The notes beneath the pieces were generated by a model. The model was not told the origin of the DNA. It was given only the letters and a program-made list of their open reading frames with translations, and made no database searches. Below are positions 8,418 to 16,789 of a stretch of DNA of 64,000 nt, piece after piece; the stretch's first letter is position 1; each line of letters begins with the position of its first letter. The stretch spans positions 458,989-522,988 of the forward strand of contig NZ_JBALHR010000002.1 in NCBI RefSeq assembly GCF_036964905.1. The letters are read 5' to 3'. The position numbers and the translations under genes were made by a program. This stretch comes from Gemmobacter denitrificans (GTDB lineage Bacteria; Pseudomonadota; Alphaproteobacteria; Rhodobacterales; Rhodobacteraceae).

Positions 8418-9056
8418 ATGACCGACGACGCCGCAGCCCAAAGCACCCCGCAGGATGATCTTGCCCGCCATGCCGCCAAGATGGCCAAGAAAAAGGCCGC
8501 CCGCGACAAGATCATGGCCACCAAGGAAGGCGAAAAGGGTCTTGTCATCGTTCATACCGGTGCGGGCAAGGGCAAGTCGTCCTCGGGCTTTGGCATGATC
8601 CTGCGATGCATTGCCCATGGCATGCCCTGCGCGGTCGTGCAATTCATCAAGGGGGCCTGGGATACCGGCGAACGTCGGCTGATCGAAGGAAACTTCGGTG
8701 ACCTTTGCCAATTCCATGCCATGGGCGAAGGCTTCACCTGGGAAACTCAGGACAAGGCGCGTGACATTGCGGCGGCCCGGAAGGGTTGGGAAAAGGCCAA
8801 GGAACTGATCCGCGACCCGGACATCCGTTTCGTGCTGCTGGACGAGATCAACATCGCCCTGCGCTACGATTATCTGGCGGTGGACGAGGTGGTTGCCTTT
8901 CTGCGTGACGAGAAACCGCCGATGACCCATGTCTGCCTGACGGGCCGCAACGCGAAGGAAGAACTGATCGAGATTGCTGATCTGGTGACCGAGATGGCAT
9001 TGGTGAAGCATCCGTTTCGGTCGGGGATCAAGGGACAGAAGGGCGTCGAGTTCTGA
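8418..9056 (+). CDS. cobO: Cob(I)yrinic acid a,c-diamide adenosyltransferase CobO
   Basis: ATP:corrinoid adenosyltransferase of the CobA/BtuR type, attaching the 5'-deoxyadenosyl ligand. The protein has 212 residues from the ATG at 8418. It shows a P-loop HTGAGKGKSSSGFG, the VVQFIKGAW segment, and LLDEINIALRYDYL as Walker-B-like region. A first ATG lies at 8412, but the Shine-Dalgarno GAGGAG (8406-8411) touches it; spacing of 6 nt favours 8418. The gene is divergent from the riboswitch operon and followed by intergenic repeat copy C. Confidence 0.95.
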   Translation: MTDDAAAQSTPQDDLARHAAKMAKKKAARDKIMATKEGEKGLVIVHTGAGKGKSSSGFGMILRCIAHGMPCAVVQFIKGAWDTGERRLIEGNFGDLCQFHAMGEGFTWETQDKARDIAAARKGWEKAKELIRDPDIRFVLLDEINIALRYDYLAVDEVVAFLRDEKPPMTHVCLTGRNAKEELIEIADLVTEMALVKHPFRSGIKGQKGVEF

Positions 9057-9070
9057 CGCATCGCAAGGAT

Positions 9071-9134
9071 GGGGGCTCTGCCCCCGGCGTGCTGGCGCAC
9101 GACTCTACCGGGATATTTGGACCAAGATGAAGGG
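9071..9134 (+). repeat. Intergenic repeat copy C in the cobO-cobQ gap
   Basis: Contains the hairpin GGGGGCTCTGCCCCC, a GC-rich stretch, then CCGGGATATTTGGACCAAGA and TGAAGG. It follows the cobO stop. The remaining gap (9135-9286) holds a second small palindrome GTTTCCCCCGGGAAAC and a hairpin GGGGGCAGCGCCCCC just before cobQ. I see no gene in the gap. Confidence 0.5.
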
Positions 9135-9286
9135 CACGTGGTGTTGACCGAATCCAGGCTGGGTCAGGTTGCGGTACAGGGAGGGATCCTGTTGACCGCC
9201 CAAGGTAAAGGCGCCGCGTTTCCCCCGGGAAACCGGCCCGCAGGGCGGAGGGGGCAGCGCCCCCTGATCCCGCAAGGATTTCTGCC

Positions 9287-10732
9287 ATGCCTGCGCTGAT
9301 GATCCAGGGGGCCGGGTCCAATGTCGGCAAATCCTTGCTGGTGGCCGGGCTGTGCCGGGCCGCGCGTCGGCGGGGGCTGACTGTCGCGCCGTTCAAGCCG
9401 CAGAACATGTCGAACAATGCCGCCGTTACCGCAGATGGTGGCGAGATCGGGCGCGCGCAGGCGCTGCAGGCCTTGGCATCTGGGCTTGATCCGATCACCG
9501 ATATGAACCCGGTCCTGCTGAAACCCGAAAGCGAGGTCGGCGCGCAGGTGGTGGTGCAGGGGCGGCGCATTGCCACGGTGAAGGCGCGCGATTATGCGGC
9601 GCTGAAGCCGCAGCTTATGGGCGCAGTGCTGGAAAGCTTTGCGCGCCTGCGTGCGGCGCATGATCTGGTGATCGTGGAAGGGGCAGGCAGCCCGGCCGAG
9701 GTCAATCTGCGGGCGGGCGACATTGCCAATATGGGATTTGCCCGGGCGGCGGATGTGCCGGTTGTATTGGCCGGCGATATCGATCGCGGCGGGGTCATTG
9801 CGCAGATGATTGGCACCCAGGCGGTGCTTGACCCGGATGATGCTGCGATGATTTCCGGTTTTCTGATCAACAAGTTCCGCGGCGATGTTCGCCTGTTTGA
9901 TGACGGCTATCGGCTGATTGCGGAACGCACGGTATGGCGCGGGTTCGGGGTGCTGCCCTTCTTTGCAGATGCTGCAAAGCTTCCGGCCGAGGATGCGCTG
10001 GATCTGCCGCGCGGGGGCGGGTCGGGCGCGTTCAAGGTGGCGGCGCTGGTCCTGTCACGCATCGCGAATTTTGATGATCTGGACCCTTTGGCACAAGAGC
10101 CGGGCGTCGCACTGACCATGGTGGCTGCGGGGCAAGCCATTCCGGGCGATACCGATCTGGTGGTCATTCCGGGCAGCAAGTCTACCCGAGGCGATCTGGC
10201 CTATCTGCGGGCACAGGGCTGGGATATCGACCTTGCCGCCCATGTGCGGCGCGGCGGGCATGTTCTGGGGATTTGTGGGGGCTATCAGATGCTGGGCCGC
10301 GTCGTGCGTGACCCCGAGGGGATCGAAGGCCCGGCGGGCGAGACGGCGGGGCTGGGCCTGCTGGAAATCGACACGACCATGACCCCTGACAAGCGTCTGA
10401 CCCGCACCCGCGCGGTGCATGCGGCCAGCGGCCTGCCGGTCGAAGGCTATGAGATCCATATCGGGCGCAGCGATGGCCCGGGCCGGGCGCGGCCCTTTGC
10501 CTTTGTCGATGGAGCACCGGAGGGCGCCGTGTCGGGGGATGGGCGGATCACCGGAAGTTACCTGCACGGTCTGTTTCGCGCCGATGATTTTCGGGCGGCC
10601 TTTCTGCGGGGGCTTGGCGCGGTGTCATCGGGCCTTTCGCATTCGGCCACGGTTGAGGCGACGTTGGACGCCCTTGCCGATCACATGGAGGCGCATCTGG
10701 ACGTGCCGGGCCTGCTCGCGCTGGCACGGTGA
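9287..10732 (+). CDS. cobQ: Cobyric acid synthase CobQ
   Basis: Glutamine-dependent amidase that amidates side chains b, d, e and g of adenosylcobyrinic acid a,c-diamide. The protein has 481 residues. The N-terminal dethiobiotin-synthetase-like ATPase is seen in IQGAGSNVGKSLLVAGL and KPQNMSNNAA. The C-terminal class-I glutamine amidotransferase domain shows the nucleophile in HVLGICGGYQMLG and the histidine in SYLHGLFR. The start at MPALMIQGAGSN is the only sensible one. Confidence 0.97.
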   Translation: MPALMIQGAGSNVGKSLLVAGLCRAARRRGLTVAPFKPQNMSNNAAVTADGGEIGRAQALQALASGLDPITDMNPVLLKPESEVGAQVVVQGRRIATVKARDYAALKPQLMGAVLESFARLRAAHDLVIVEGAGSPAEVNLRAGDIANMGFARAADVPVVLAGDIDRGGVIAQMIGTQAVLDPDDAAMISGFLINKFRGDVRLFDDGYRLIAERTVWRGFGVLPFFADAAKLPAEDALDLPRGGGSGAFKVAALVLSRIANFDDLDPLAQEPGVALTMVAAGQAIPGDTDLVVIPGSKSTRGDLAYLRAQGWDIDLAAHVRRGGHVLGICGGYQMLGRVVRDPEGIEGPAGETAGLGLLEIDTTMTPDKRLTRTRAVHAASGLPVEGYEIHIGRSDGPGRARPFAFVDGAPEGAVSGDGRITGSYLHGLFRADDFRAAFLRGLGAVSSGLSHSATVEATLDALADHMEAHLDVPGLLALAR

Positions 10733-10784
10733 TCTTGCGTCCTGCCACAGGCCCGCATAAGCCGGACCGCAAAGGAGACCTGCC

Positions 10785-11807
10785 ATGACCCTGCGCATCC
10801 CTGTCACCATTCTGACCGGCTTTCTGGGCGCGGGGAAGACCACCTTGCTGAACCGGTTGATGACCGAACCCGGCTTCGGCGATACGGCGGTGATCGTGAA
10901 TGAATTCGGTGCGGTCGATGTGGATGGCGGATTGATCGAAGGCATTGGGGATCGCGCTTTCGCCAGTTCCACCGGCTGTATCTGCTGCACTGTTTCGGGC
11001 GATGTCCGGCTGACGCTGCTGCGGCTGAAGGATGAGGCCGACAGCGGCAAGGGCCCCAAATTCAGCCGCGTGGTGATCGAAACCACCGGTCTTGCCGACC
11101 CGGCTCCGGTGCTGCAGACCTTCATGACCAATGACATCATGCTGGAGAATTTCGTGCTGAACGGTGTGGTGACGGTGGTCGATGCCGCCACCGCGCTGGA
11201 GGTGCTGGACCGGCAGGAAGAGGCGCGGCGGCAGGTGGCAGTGGCCGATCTGCTGGTGGTCAGCAAGACCGATCTGGCCGACCCGGCCCCGGTGATCGCG
11301 CGGTTGCAAGGCCTGGCCCCAAATGCCGAGGTTCTGGCCGCCCCCGACATGGCAGCCGAGCGGCTGTTTTCGATTGCGGCCTATGATCTGGCCGGCAAGC
11401 CGCCGGTGGTGGCGGAATGGCTGCGCTTTGCCGCCCGCGCCGACCATAGCGGCCATCACCACAGCCCCAACCACCATGGCGGGGGTATCACGGCCTTTTG
11501 CTTCATGGCAGATCAGCCGGTCGAAGCGGCGGTGATGGATATGGCCCTGTCGGCGCTGCAGGCGACCTACGGGCCGGATCTGCTGCGGGTGAAGGGTTTG
11601 GTGGAACTGGCCGAATGGCCGGGTCGCCCGACAGTCTTTCATGTGGTGCAGCATATCCTAAGCCCGCCGCGCCAATTGCCGGATTGGCCGGAGGGCGTGC
11701 AGGGGTCACGGCTGGTCATCATTCTGGCCGGCCCGGGGCGCAACCAGTTGGTGCCGATGATGGCCTCTTTCCTGCATGAATTCCGTCCCGTGGGGCAGGG
11801 CTGGTAG
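10785..11807 (+). CDS. CobW-like G3E GTPase (second copy)
   Basis: COG0523 P-loop GTPase of 340 residues, related to but distinct from the CobW at 6550-7584. It has Walker A GFLGAGKTT, NEFGAVDVDGG, the metal-binding GCICC, VIETTGLADP, SKTD, a His-rich loop (HSGHHHSPNHH) and a C-terminal CobW_C domain. Known members are zinc, cobalt or other metal chaperones. Its place after cobQ (52-nt gap with AAGGAG Shine-Dalgarno) suggests a role in cobalt handling, but no operator such as a Zur box is seen to settle the metal. Confidence 0.85.
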   Translation: MTLRIPVTILTGFLGAGKTTLLNRLMTEPGFGDTAVIVNEFGAVDVDGGLIEGIGDRAFASSTGCICCTVSGDVRLTLLRLKDEADSGKGPKFSRVVIETTGLADPAPVLQTFMTNDIMLENFVLNGVVTVVDAATALEVLDRQEEARRQVAVADLLVVSKTDLADPAPVIARLQGLAPNAEVLAAPDMAAERLFSIAAYDLAGKPPVVAEWLRFAARADHSGHHHSPNHHGGGITAFCFMADQPVEAAVMDMALSALQATYGPDLLRVKGLVELAEWPGRPTVFHVVQHILSPPRQLPDWPEGVQGSRLVIILAGPGRNQLVPMMASFLHEFRPVGQGW

Positions 11808-11863
11808 GGCCGCGTGGCGGCTTGACAATCCTGTGGCGATTCTCCAGAAATCGCGCAGGTCGC

Positions 11864-11939
<76 letters not shown>

Positions 11940-11982
11940 TTGACCTTTGAATGCATTGGATATTTTTCTGATGTTTTTGACT

Positions 11983-12006
11983 TACCCGCCAAAATACCCG
12001 CAAATA
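11983..12006 (+). repeat. Tandem TACCCGC(C)AAA repeats next to the tRNA
   Basis: Two consecutive copies, TACCCGCCAAAA and TACCCGCAAATA, start 44 nt after the tRNA CCA end. Short direct repeats in this place resemble arm-type integrase binding sites of tRNA-targeting elements. No integrase gene is seen nearby. Confidence 0.35.
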
Positions 12007-12211
12007 ATAAGCGCCTGCTTGCAGTGAGATGCGACTCGCGAGCGCTGTAAGTTCAGTTTTGCTTCGGCTGTCATGGGGTACAGTTTGGAACTCTTGCGCG
12101 CCCCATCTGCCGCTGGCGGGCATTGGGCGTCATGCTGGGCCATGCGTTGGCAAGGGCTCAATTCGGGTAGGTTGAAAGCGATGCAGCGCTCCCAAATGAT
12201 CTGCGTGTCGA

Positions 12212-12346
12212 CGTTACAACACCCGCGACGAAGCCCGTGCCGATGCCTTCGACTACATCGAACGCTTCTACAACCCGCGCAGACGGCACTCGAAACTGGG
12301 CTACCTCAGGCCCATGGAGTTCGAGGCCCGCGCTTTACTAGCTTAA
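12212..12346 (+). pseudogene. IS3-family transposase, 3' remnant
   Basis: Only the last 44 codons of an IS3-type OrfB remain. The translation contains RYNTRDEARADAFDYIERFY and NPRRRHSKLGYLRPMEFEA, the conserved C-terminal end of the DDE integrase domain, then a TAA stop. The sequence after it (12347-12377) includes TGTCCACGAAACCGGCAGC, which fits the right terminal inverted repeat of such an element. The 5' part of the transposase is missing. Confidence 0.8.
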
Positions 12347-12377
12347 CCCGCTGTCCACGAAACCGGCAGCAGCTCAA

Positions 12378-12500
12378 AATGCCTTTCAGAACAAGACGAT
12401 GGTCCGCAGGCTTGCGACCGATCGAATGACGGACTGCCCGGATGAAGCCCTCAAAGAATGCCCATTCGTCGTCCGACATCAGGTTTCGTGCCAAGGTCAC
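12378..12500 (-). pseudogene. IS5-family transposase, N-terminal remnant
   Basis: The leftward frame starts MTLARNLMSDDEWAFFEGFI and runs through RKPADHRLVLKGIL, which is the N-terminus of IS5/IS427-type transposases. It then breaks at the IS3 end near 12378, so the IS3 element probably truncated it. No catalytic domain is left. Confidence 0.7.
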
Positions 12501-12628
12501 CTCCCACGTAGAGATGATCTTGAATCACAGCCGACCGCGGAGGGGAATCCGTTTTGTCAACACTGCCTAAAGCCGACCAAATAAAACCCAAGTCTAAAAG
12601 ACAGCAGAAATCAAGATGCAAAGTTATG

Positions 12629-13117
12629 TTAATTATGGATCGGCAACTCTTGGTCCGGTAAACTACCTCCAACAAAGTTTCGCTTCGCGGTGAAACTCGA
12701 TCCGGTTGGGATGTTACTCAAAACAACCTTTTCAAGCTCAAGGTAGAAATCACTCACACTCTCTTCGAATGGTTTATCCGGAGATACTGGAAGAAAAACT
12801 CCCCTCACTTCGCGAATGAATACCTTCAAGTCGCCAACGGGAGGCGCGAAGATGTCAATACTCGCCAATCTGTTCTTGCCTTCGAAATTGCACTTTGTAT
12901 GAAATCTCTCTTTCGAATAAACTCCGCAGGATGCACCGATTTCTTCTACCGATCCGATTATACCCTTGGAAACCCGCATGCGAATTTCGATTGAATTTTC
13001 GGCGTTGATCAGGAAATAGCTGTATGCCGTCTCCGGTGCGCAGGCCGCAAGGATCGCTGAAGAAGCGATACAGATACAGAAATGGCTGATATTCTTTTTC
13101 AAAATGGAAATGCTCAT
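12629..13117 (-). CDS. Putative lipoprotein of unknown function
   Basis: A 162-residue protein with a type II signal peptide: basic start (MSISILKKN), hydrophobic stretch, and lipobox LAAC with the lipidated cysteine at about residue 26. The mature part has no family that I recognise; it is short, mixed beta-like, with two further cysteines (SCGVYS and KCNFEG). The start at 13117 is supported by GGAGG six to seven bases upstream. Base composition is clearly lower in GC than the neighbours and codon use is different, so it is probably horizontally acquired together with the IS fragments. Confidence 0.65.
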   Translation of the reverse strand: MSISILKKNISHFCICIASSAILAACAPETAYSYFLINAENSIEIRMRVSKGIIGSVEEIGASCGVYSKERFHTKCNFEGKNRLASIDIFAPPVGDLKVFIREVRGVFLPVSPDKPFEESVSDFYLELEKVVLSNIPTGSSFTAKRNFVGGSLPDQELPIHN

Positions 13118-13649
13118 CAAAGCCTCCTCCCAGCCAGCAATGTTGGATACTGTACTGAGTGTTGTTGCACAAGTCCACAGTTTGCCGATTTACTCGCCGA
13201 ATCCAGCATCAATGTGGCAGGCCATATTCCAGTCGAACATTTTATCGCCTTGCAGGAGGTGTAGGTTTATTTTAATTTATGCGAACAGTTTTGACCTTCA
13301 TATTCCCGGAAAAATCAGTCAGTTGTGAACCAGTCCATAGATGACTGCTCGATCTTTTCTGTCGTTTCGCGATCTTCCTTATGGATACATTTGGATGGGA
13401 TGCGGCGGGTTCGGGTGCTGTTTTTGCTGCATGGGTGATCGTGCAAGATCACTTGCCTGAATGCCCGTTGGACGAGCTACCCTGTCTCTTTGGAAGCTGA
13501 CCGCGCATCAGAATGTGCGTGGAAGGCGCATGGAAATGACTGGATCGCAAGCGCAGCGAGAGGTGACTACCTTCTTGCGCGGAATCTGGTGTTGCGTCGC
13601 GGGTGGTAGTTGCGCGCGGTGCGTTAACATATTGAAAATACAAAATTAT
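13118..13649. other. Non-coding, AT-richer stretch before the GTA promoter
   Basis: No reading frame here has a start, ribosome site and protein-like composition. At 13157-13175 the text GAGTGTTGTTGCACAAGTC resembles the end of an IS element. A short palindrome GTGATCGTGCAAGATCAC lies near 13435. Otherwise I see nothing. Confidence 0.4.
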
Positions 13650-13678
13650 TTGACATTGCGGGCGCTGTCGTGTAGAGA
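13650..13678 (+). promoter_or_regulatory. Strong sigma-70-type promoter before the GTA genes
   Basis: TTGACA (13650-13655), a 17-bp spacer, and TAGAGA (13673-13678), preceded by an AT-rich tract. The predicted transcript start is about 13685. This is the only good promoter upstream of the GTA g1-g3 genes. Confidence 0.65.
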
Positions 13679-13700
13679 TTTGCCATGCTGGAAGAAATGG

Positions 13701-13740
13701 GCGAGCGACGGATCGGGGGGACCCGGGCGCTCGCTTTTTT
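13701..13740 (+). terminator. Intrinsic terminator between the GTA promoter and g1
   Basis: Perfect 7-bp stem GCGAGCG (13701-13707) / CGCTCGC (13728-13734) followed at once by six T (13735-13740). It sits about 16-50 nt after the predicted transcript start, so most transcripts should end as an RNA of about 55 nt. A 44-codon frame (13685-13819) that starts at the predicted transcript start runs through the hairpin. Confidence 0.7.
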
Positions 13741-13781
13741 CATTTCACTCGTGCGGGGGCATGAGAGCAGGCGGCAGCAGT

Positions 13782-14111
13782 ATGGGAATGGAATTTCTTG
13801 GGGGAGACGCCGGGCCTGAAGCTTTGCTGAAGGCAACGGAAAGCATGTATCGGGAAGTAGCGATGGAACTGGCCGCGGCCACCGAAAAGGTGCGGCGGGG
13901 CGAGTTCGGAGAGGCCAAGACCGCCATGCAGGCGGTCAGGGATCTGCGCGCTGCATTCCAGTTGGTGATGGAAGAAAGGAACCGCGTTGACAAACTCCGC
14001 AAGCAGGTTGCCGGGGTCGCAAGTGGCGCCGGAGAACTGGATTTCGCGGCAGCCCGGTCTGAAATCGGGCGCCGCCTGGCTCGCCTCCGTGACGCAGGCC
14101 CAGGTGGATGA
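13782..14111 (+). CDS. GTA g1-like small terminase
   Basis: A 109-residue, mainly helical protein beginning MGMEFLGGDAGPEALLKATE, with a central charged helix (EKVRRGEFGEAKTAMQAVRD) and a C-terminal EIGRRLARLRDAG segment. Size and position before the large terminase match g1 of the RcGTA cluster, a small terminase. An in-frame ATG lies at 13761, but spacing to the nearest purine-rich sequence is better for 13782. The 3' part overlaps the g2 frame if g2 uses its first start. Confidence 0.75.
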   Translation: MGMEFLGGDAGPEALLKATESMYREVAMELAAATEKVRRGEFGEAKTAMQAVRDLRAAFQLVMEERNRVDKLRKQVAGVASGAGELDFAAARSEIGRRLARLRDAGPGG

Positions 14112-15402
14112 GTTTCTGGGAGGGCTGAGCAATGCGGCCTTGATCGCCTTGCCGTGGATGTTCGAATTCTGGGCGCTGCCCCACCAACTGCCACCCGAAG
14201 GGGCCTGGAAGACCTGGGTCATCATGGGGGGGCGTGGTGCGGGCAAGACGCGGGCCGGGGCGGAGTGGATCCGTTCCATGGTGGAAGGGGCGCGACCCTC
14301 TGACCCCGGCCAGGCGCGGCGCGTGGCGCTGGTGGGCGAAACGCAGGATCAGGTGCGCGAGGTGATGATCTTTGGAGAAAGCGGGATCATGGCCTGTTCG
14401 CCCCCCGACCGCAGGCCGGTCTGGGAAGCAACGCGCAAGCGGCTGGTCTGGCCCAATGGGGCGGTGGCACAGGTGATTTCGGCGCATGAGCCGGAAAGCC
14501 TGCGCGGACCGCAATTCGATGCGGCCTGGGCGGATGAACTGGCCAAGTGGAAGCGGGCGGAAGAAACCTGGGACCAGCTGCAATTCGCGCTGCGTCTGGG
14601 TGACCATCCGCAGCAGGTGGTGACAACGACGCCGAAGAATGTGGCGGTGCTGAAGGCGATCCTGAACAATCCCAGCAGCGTGGTGACCCATGCCCCGACC
14701 GATGCCAACCGCGCCTATCTGGCCGCGAGTTTTCTGGAAGAGGTGCGAACGCGCTATGGCGGCACGCGCGCCGGGCGGCAGGAATTGGACGGTGTGCTGA
14801 TCGAGGATGCCGAGGGGGCGCTGTGGACCACGGGGCTGCTGGAGCGCGGCCGGGTGGATCGCGCGCCGGTGCTGAGCCGGGTGGTGGTGGCGGTGGACCC
14901 GCCTGTCACCGGGCATGGCGGATCGGATGATTGTGGAATCGTTGTCGTTGGCGCTGTGACCGAAGGGCCGCCCCAGGATTGGAGGGCCTATGTGCTGGAG
15001 GATGCCACTGTGCAGGGTGCCTCGCCCGACGCCTGGGCGCGCGCGGCGATTGCGGCGATGGAGCGGCATGGGGCAGATCGGCTGGTGGCCGAGGTCAACC
15101 AGGGCGGCGATCTGGTGCAGGCGGTGATCCGGCAGGTCGATCCATTGGTCAGCTTCAAGGCGGTCCGGGCCAGCAAGGGCAAGGCCGCACGGGCCGAGCC
15201 GGTGGCCGCATTGTATGAACAAGGGCGCGTCAGCCATTTGCGTGGGCTGGAGCGGCTGGAGGATCAGATGTGCCGGATGACCGCGCGGGGCTATGAGGGC
15301 AGGGGATCGCCTGATCGCGTGGATGCCCTGGTCTGGGCGCTGACGGCACTGATGATCGACCCGGCACAGGCCTATCGGCGCCCGCAGGTGCGGCTGCTTT
15401 AG
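13987..15402 (+). CDS. GTA g2-like large terminase (DNA packaging ATPase)
   Basis: Large terminase of the gene-transfer-agent type, which cuts and pumps DNA into heads. The protein has up to 471 residues. The ATPase has Walker A GGRGAGKTRAGAEW, RRVALVGETQDQVREVM, and FDAAWADELAKW with the Walker B/catalytic acids. The C-terminal RNase-H-like nuclease shows VVAVDPPVTG, VAEVNQGGDLVQAVI and SPDRVDALVWAL. The first start is TTG at 13987 behind AAGGA; conserved sequence begins near AAWLASVTQAQVDEF, so a start between 14026 and 14104 is also possible. The gene itself looks intact. Confidence 0.93.
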   Translation: MTNSASRLPGSQVAPENWISRQPGLKSGAAWLASVTQAQVDEFLGGLSNAALIALPWMFEFWALPHQLPPEGAWKTWVIMGGRGAGKTRAGAEWIRSMVEGARPSDPGQARRVALVGETQDQVREVMIFGESGIMACSPPDRRPVWEATRKRLVWPNGAVAQVISAHEPESLRGPQFDAAWADELAKWKRAEETWDQLQFALRLGDHPQQVVTTTPKNVAVLKAILNNPSSVVTHAPTDANRAYLAASFLEEVRTRYGGTRAGRQELDGVLIEDAEGALWTTGLLERGRVDRAPVLSRVVVAVDPPVTGHGGSDDCGIVVVGAVTEGPPQDWRAYVLEDATVQGASPDAWARAAIAAMERHGADRLVAEVNQGGDLVQAVIRQVDPLVSFKAVRASKGKAARAEPVAALYEQGRVSHLRGLERLEDQMCRMTARGYEGRGSPDRVDALVWALTALMIDPAQAYRRPQVRLL

Positions 15403-15501
15403 GCCGACTGTCCTGAATGGACACAGAAGATGCGAGCGCGGTCGCCCCTGAAACAAGGGGAGACCGGCAGAGGGCGGTTTGCCCGGAGCAAGGAGAACGG
15501 C

Positions 15502-16605
15502 ATGGTGTTTGATTTTCTGCGGCGGGCCGAAAAGGCGGCGCCGGAGCAAAAAGCCTCGGCCACCGGGCGTGTGGTGGCCTTTGGGACATCCGGCCGAACG
15601 GTCTGGAGTGCGCGCGATACGCTGAGCCTGACGAAGAATGGCTTTCAGGGCAATCCGGTCGGGTTTCGCGTGGTCAAGCTGATTTCCGAGACGGCGGCGG
15701 CACTGCCGCTGGTGCTGCAAGACGCCGCGCGGCGCTATGAGACACATCCGGTGCTGGACCTGATCCGCCGCCCCAATCCGGCGCAGGGACGGGCCGATCT
15801 GTTCGAGGCGATCTATGCCCAGCTTTTGCTGAGCGGGAATGCCTATCTTGAGGCAGTGCCGGGGATCGATGCAGTGCCGGGCGAATTGCACCTGCTGCGC
15901 AGCGATCGCATGAGCCTTGTTCCGGGGCCGGATGGTTGGCCGGTGGCCTATGATTACACGGTGGGCGGCCGCAGGCATCGCTTTGACATGACAGGGCCGG
16001 TGCAGCCGGTTTGCCACATTCGCAGCTATCACCCGCAGGATGACCATTACGGCCTGTCGCCCCTGCAAGCGGCGGCGGTGGCGCTGGATGTGCATTCGGC
16101 AGCAAGCGCCTGGTCCAAAGCGCTGCTGGACAATGCGGCGCGGCCTTCGGGGGCGATCATCTACAAGGGCCCGGATGGGCAGGCCACCCTGTCGGCGGAT
16201 CAATATGATCGGCTGGTCAGCGAGATCGAGGCCAATCACCAGGGCGCGCGCAATGCGGGGCGGCCCATGCTTCTGGAAGGCGGCCTGGACTGGAAGCCGA
16301 TGGGGTTCAGCCCAAGCGACATGGAATTCCAGAAGACCAAGGAAGCTGCGGCACGGGAGATTGCCATTGCCTTCGGGGTGCCGCCGATGCTGATCGGCAT
16401 CCCGGGCGACGCGACCTATGCCAATTATCAGGAGGCGAACCGGGCCTTCTACCGGCTGACGGTGCTGCCATTGGTCGGCAAGGTGACGGCGGCGATTTCG
16501 CATTGGCTGCCGGAGATCAGCTCGCGGATGGTGTCGCGGGAGGGTTTGAATTCCGTGTCGCGCAGTTGTCCGCCAGTTTTGGTGTCGGCCCGGAAAGGGG
16601 GCTGA
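15502..16605 (+). pseudogene. GTA g3-like portal protein, 3' truncated
   Basis: HK97-type portal. The start at 15502 has AGGAG (15491-15495). The protein matches a GTA portal from MVFDFLRRAEKA through TKNGFQGNPVGFRVVKLISE, LHLLRSDRMSLVPGPDGWPV, AIAFGVPPMLIGIPGDATYA and KVTAAISHWLPEI, then from about 16520 turns into unrelated sequence rich in Ser/Arg and stops after 367 residues. The usual C-terminal 30-40 residues are lost. No capsid, protease or tail genes follow, so the product is unlikely to form a working head. Confidence 0.85.
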
Positions 16606-16649
16606 CGGTTTCCCTGCCGATCCAGGCTTGATGCCATAGACTTGCCTGC

Positions 16650-16691
16650 GCCCATGGCCGCCAATGTGCGGCCATGGGCCTTTTGTTTTTC
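16650..16691 (+). terminator. Intrinsic terminator after the GTA remnant
   Basis: Perfect 11-bp inverted repeat GCCCATGGCCG (16650-16660) / CGGCCATGGGC (16669-16679), 8-nt loop, followed by CTTTTGTTTTT. It closes the g1-g3 transcription unit. Confidence 0.9.
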
Positions 16692-16789
16692 TGGCGGTTG
16701 GTGGTGTTTCCTGCGAATGAAGCATTGTCCGGGCAGTCGGCTGAGATGCAGAAATGCGCGACCGACCCCTGTGGAAAGTGAGAGCATGG

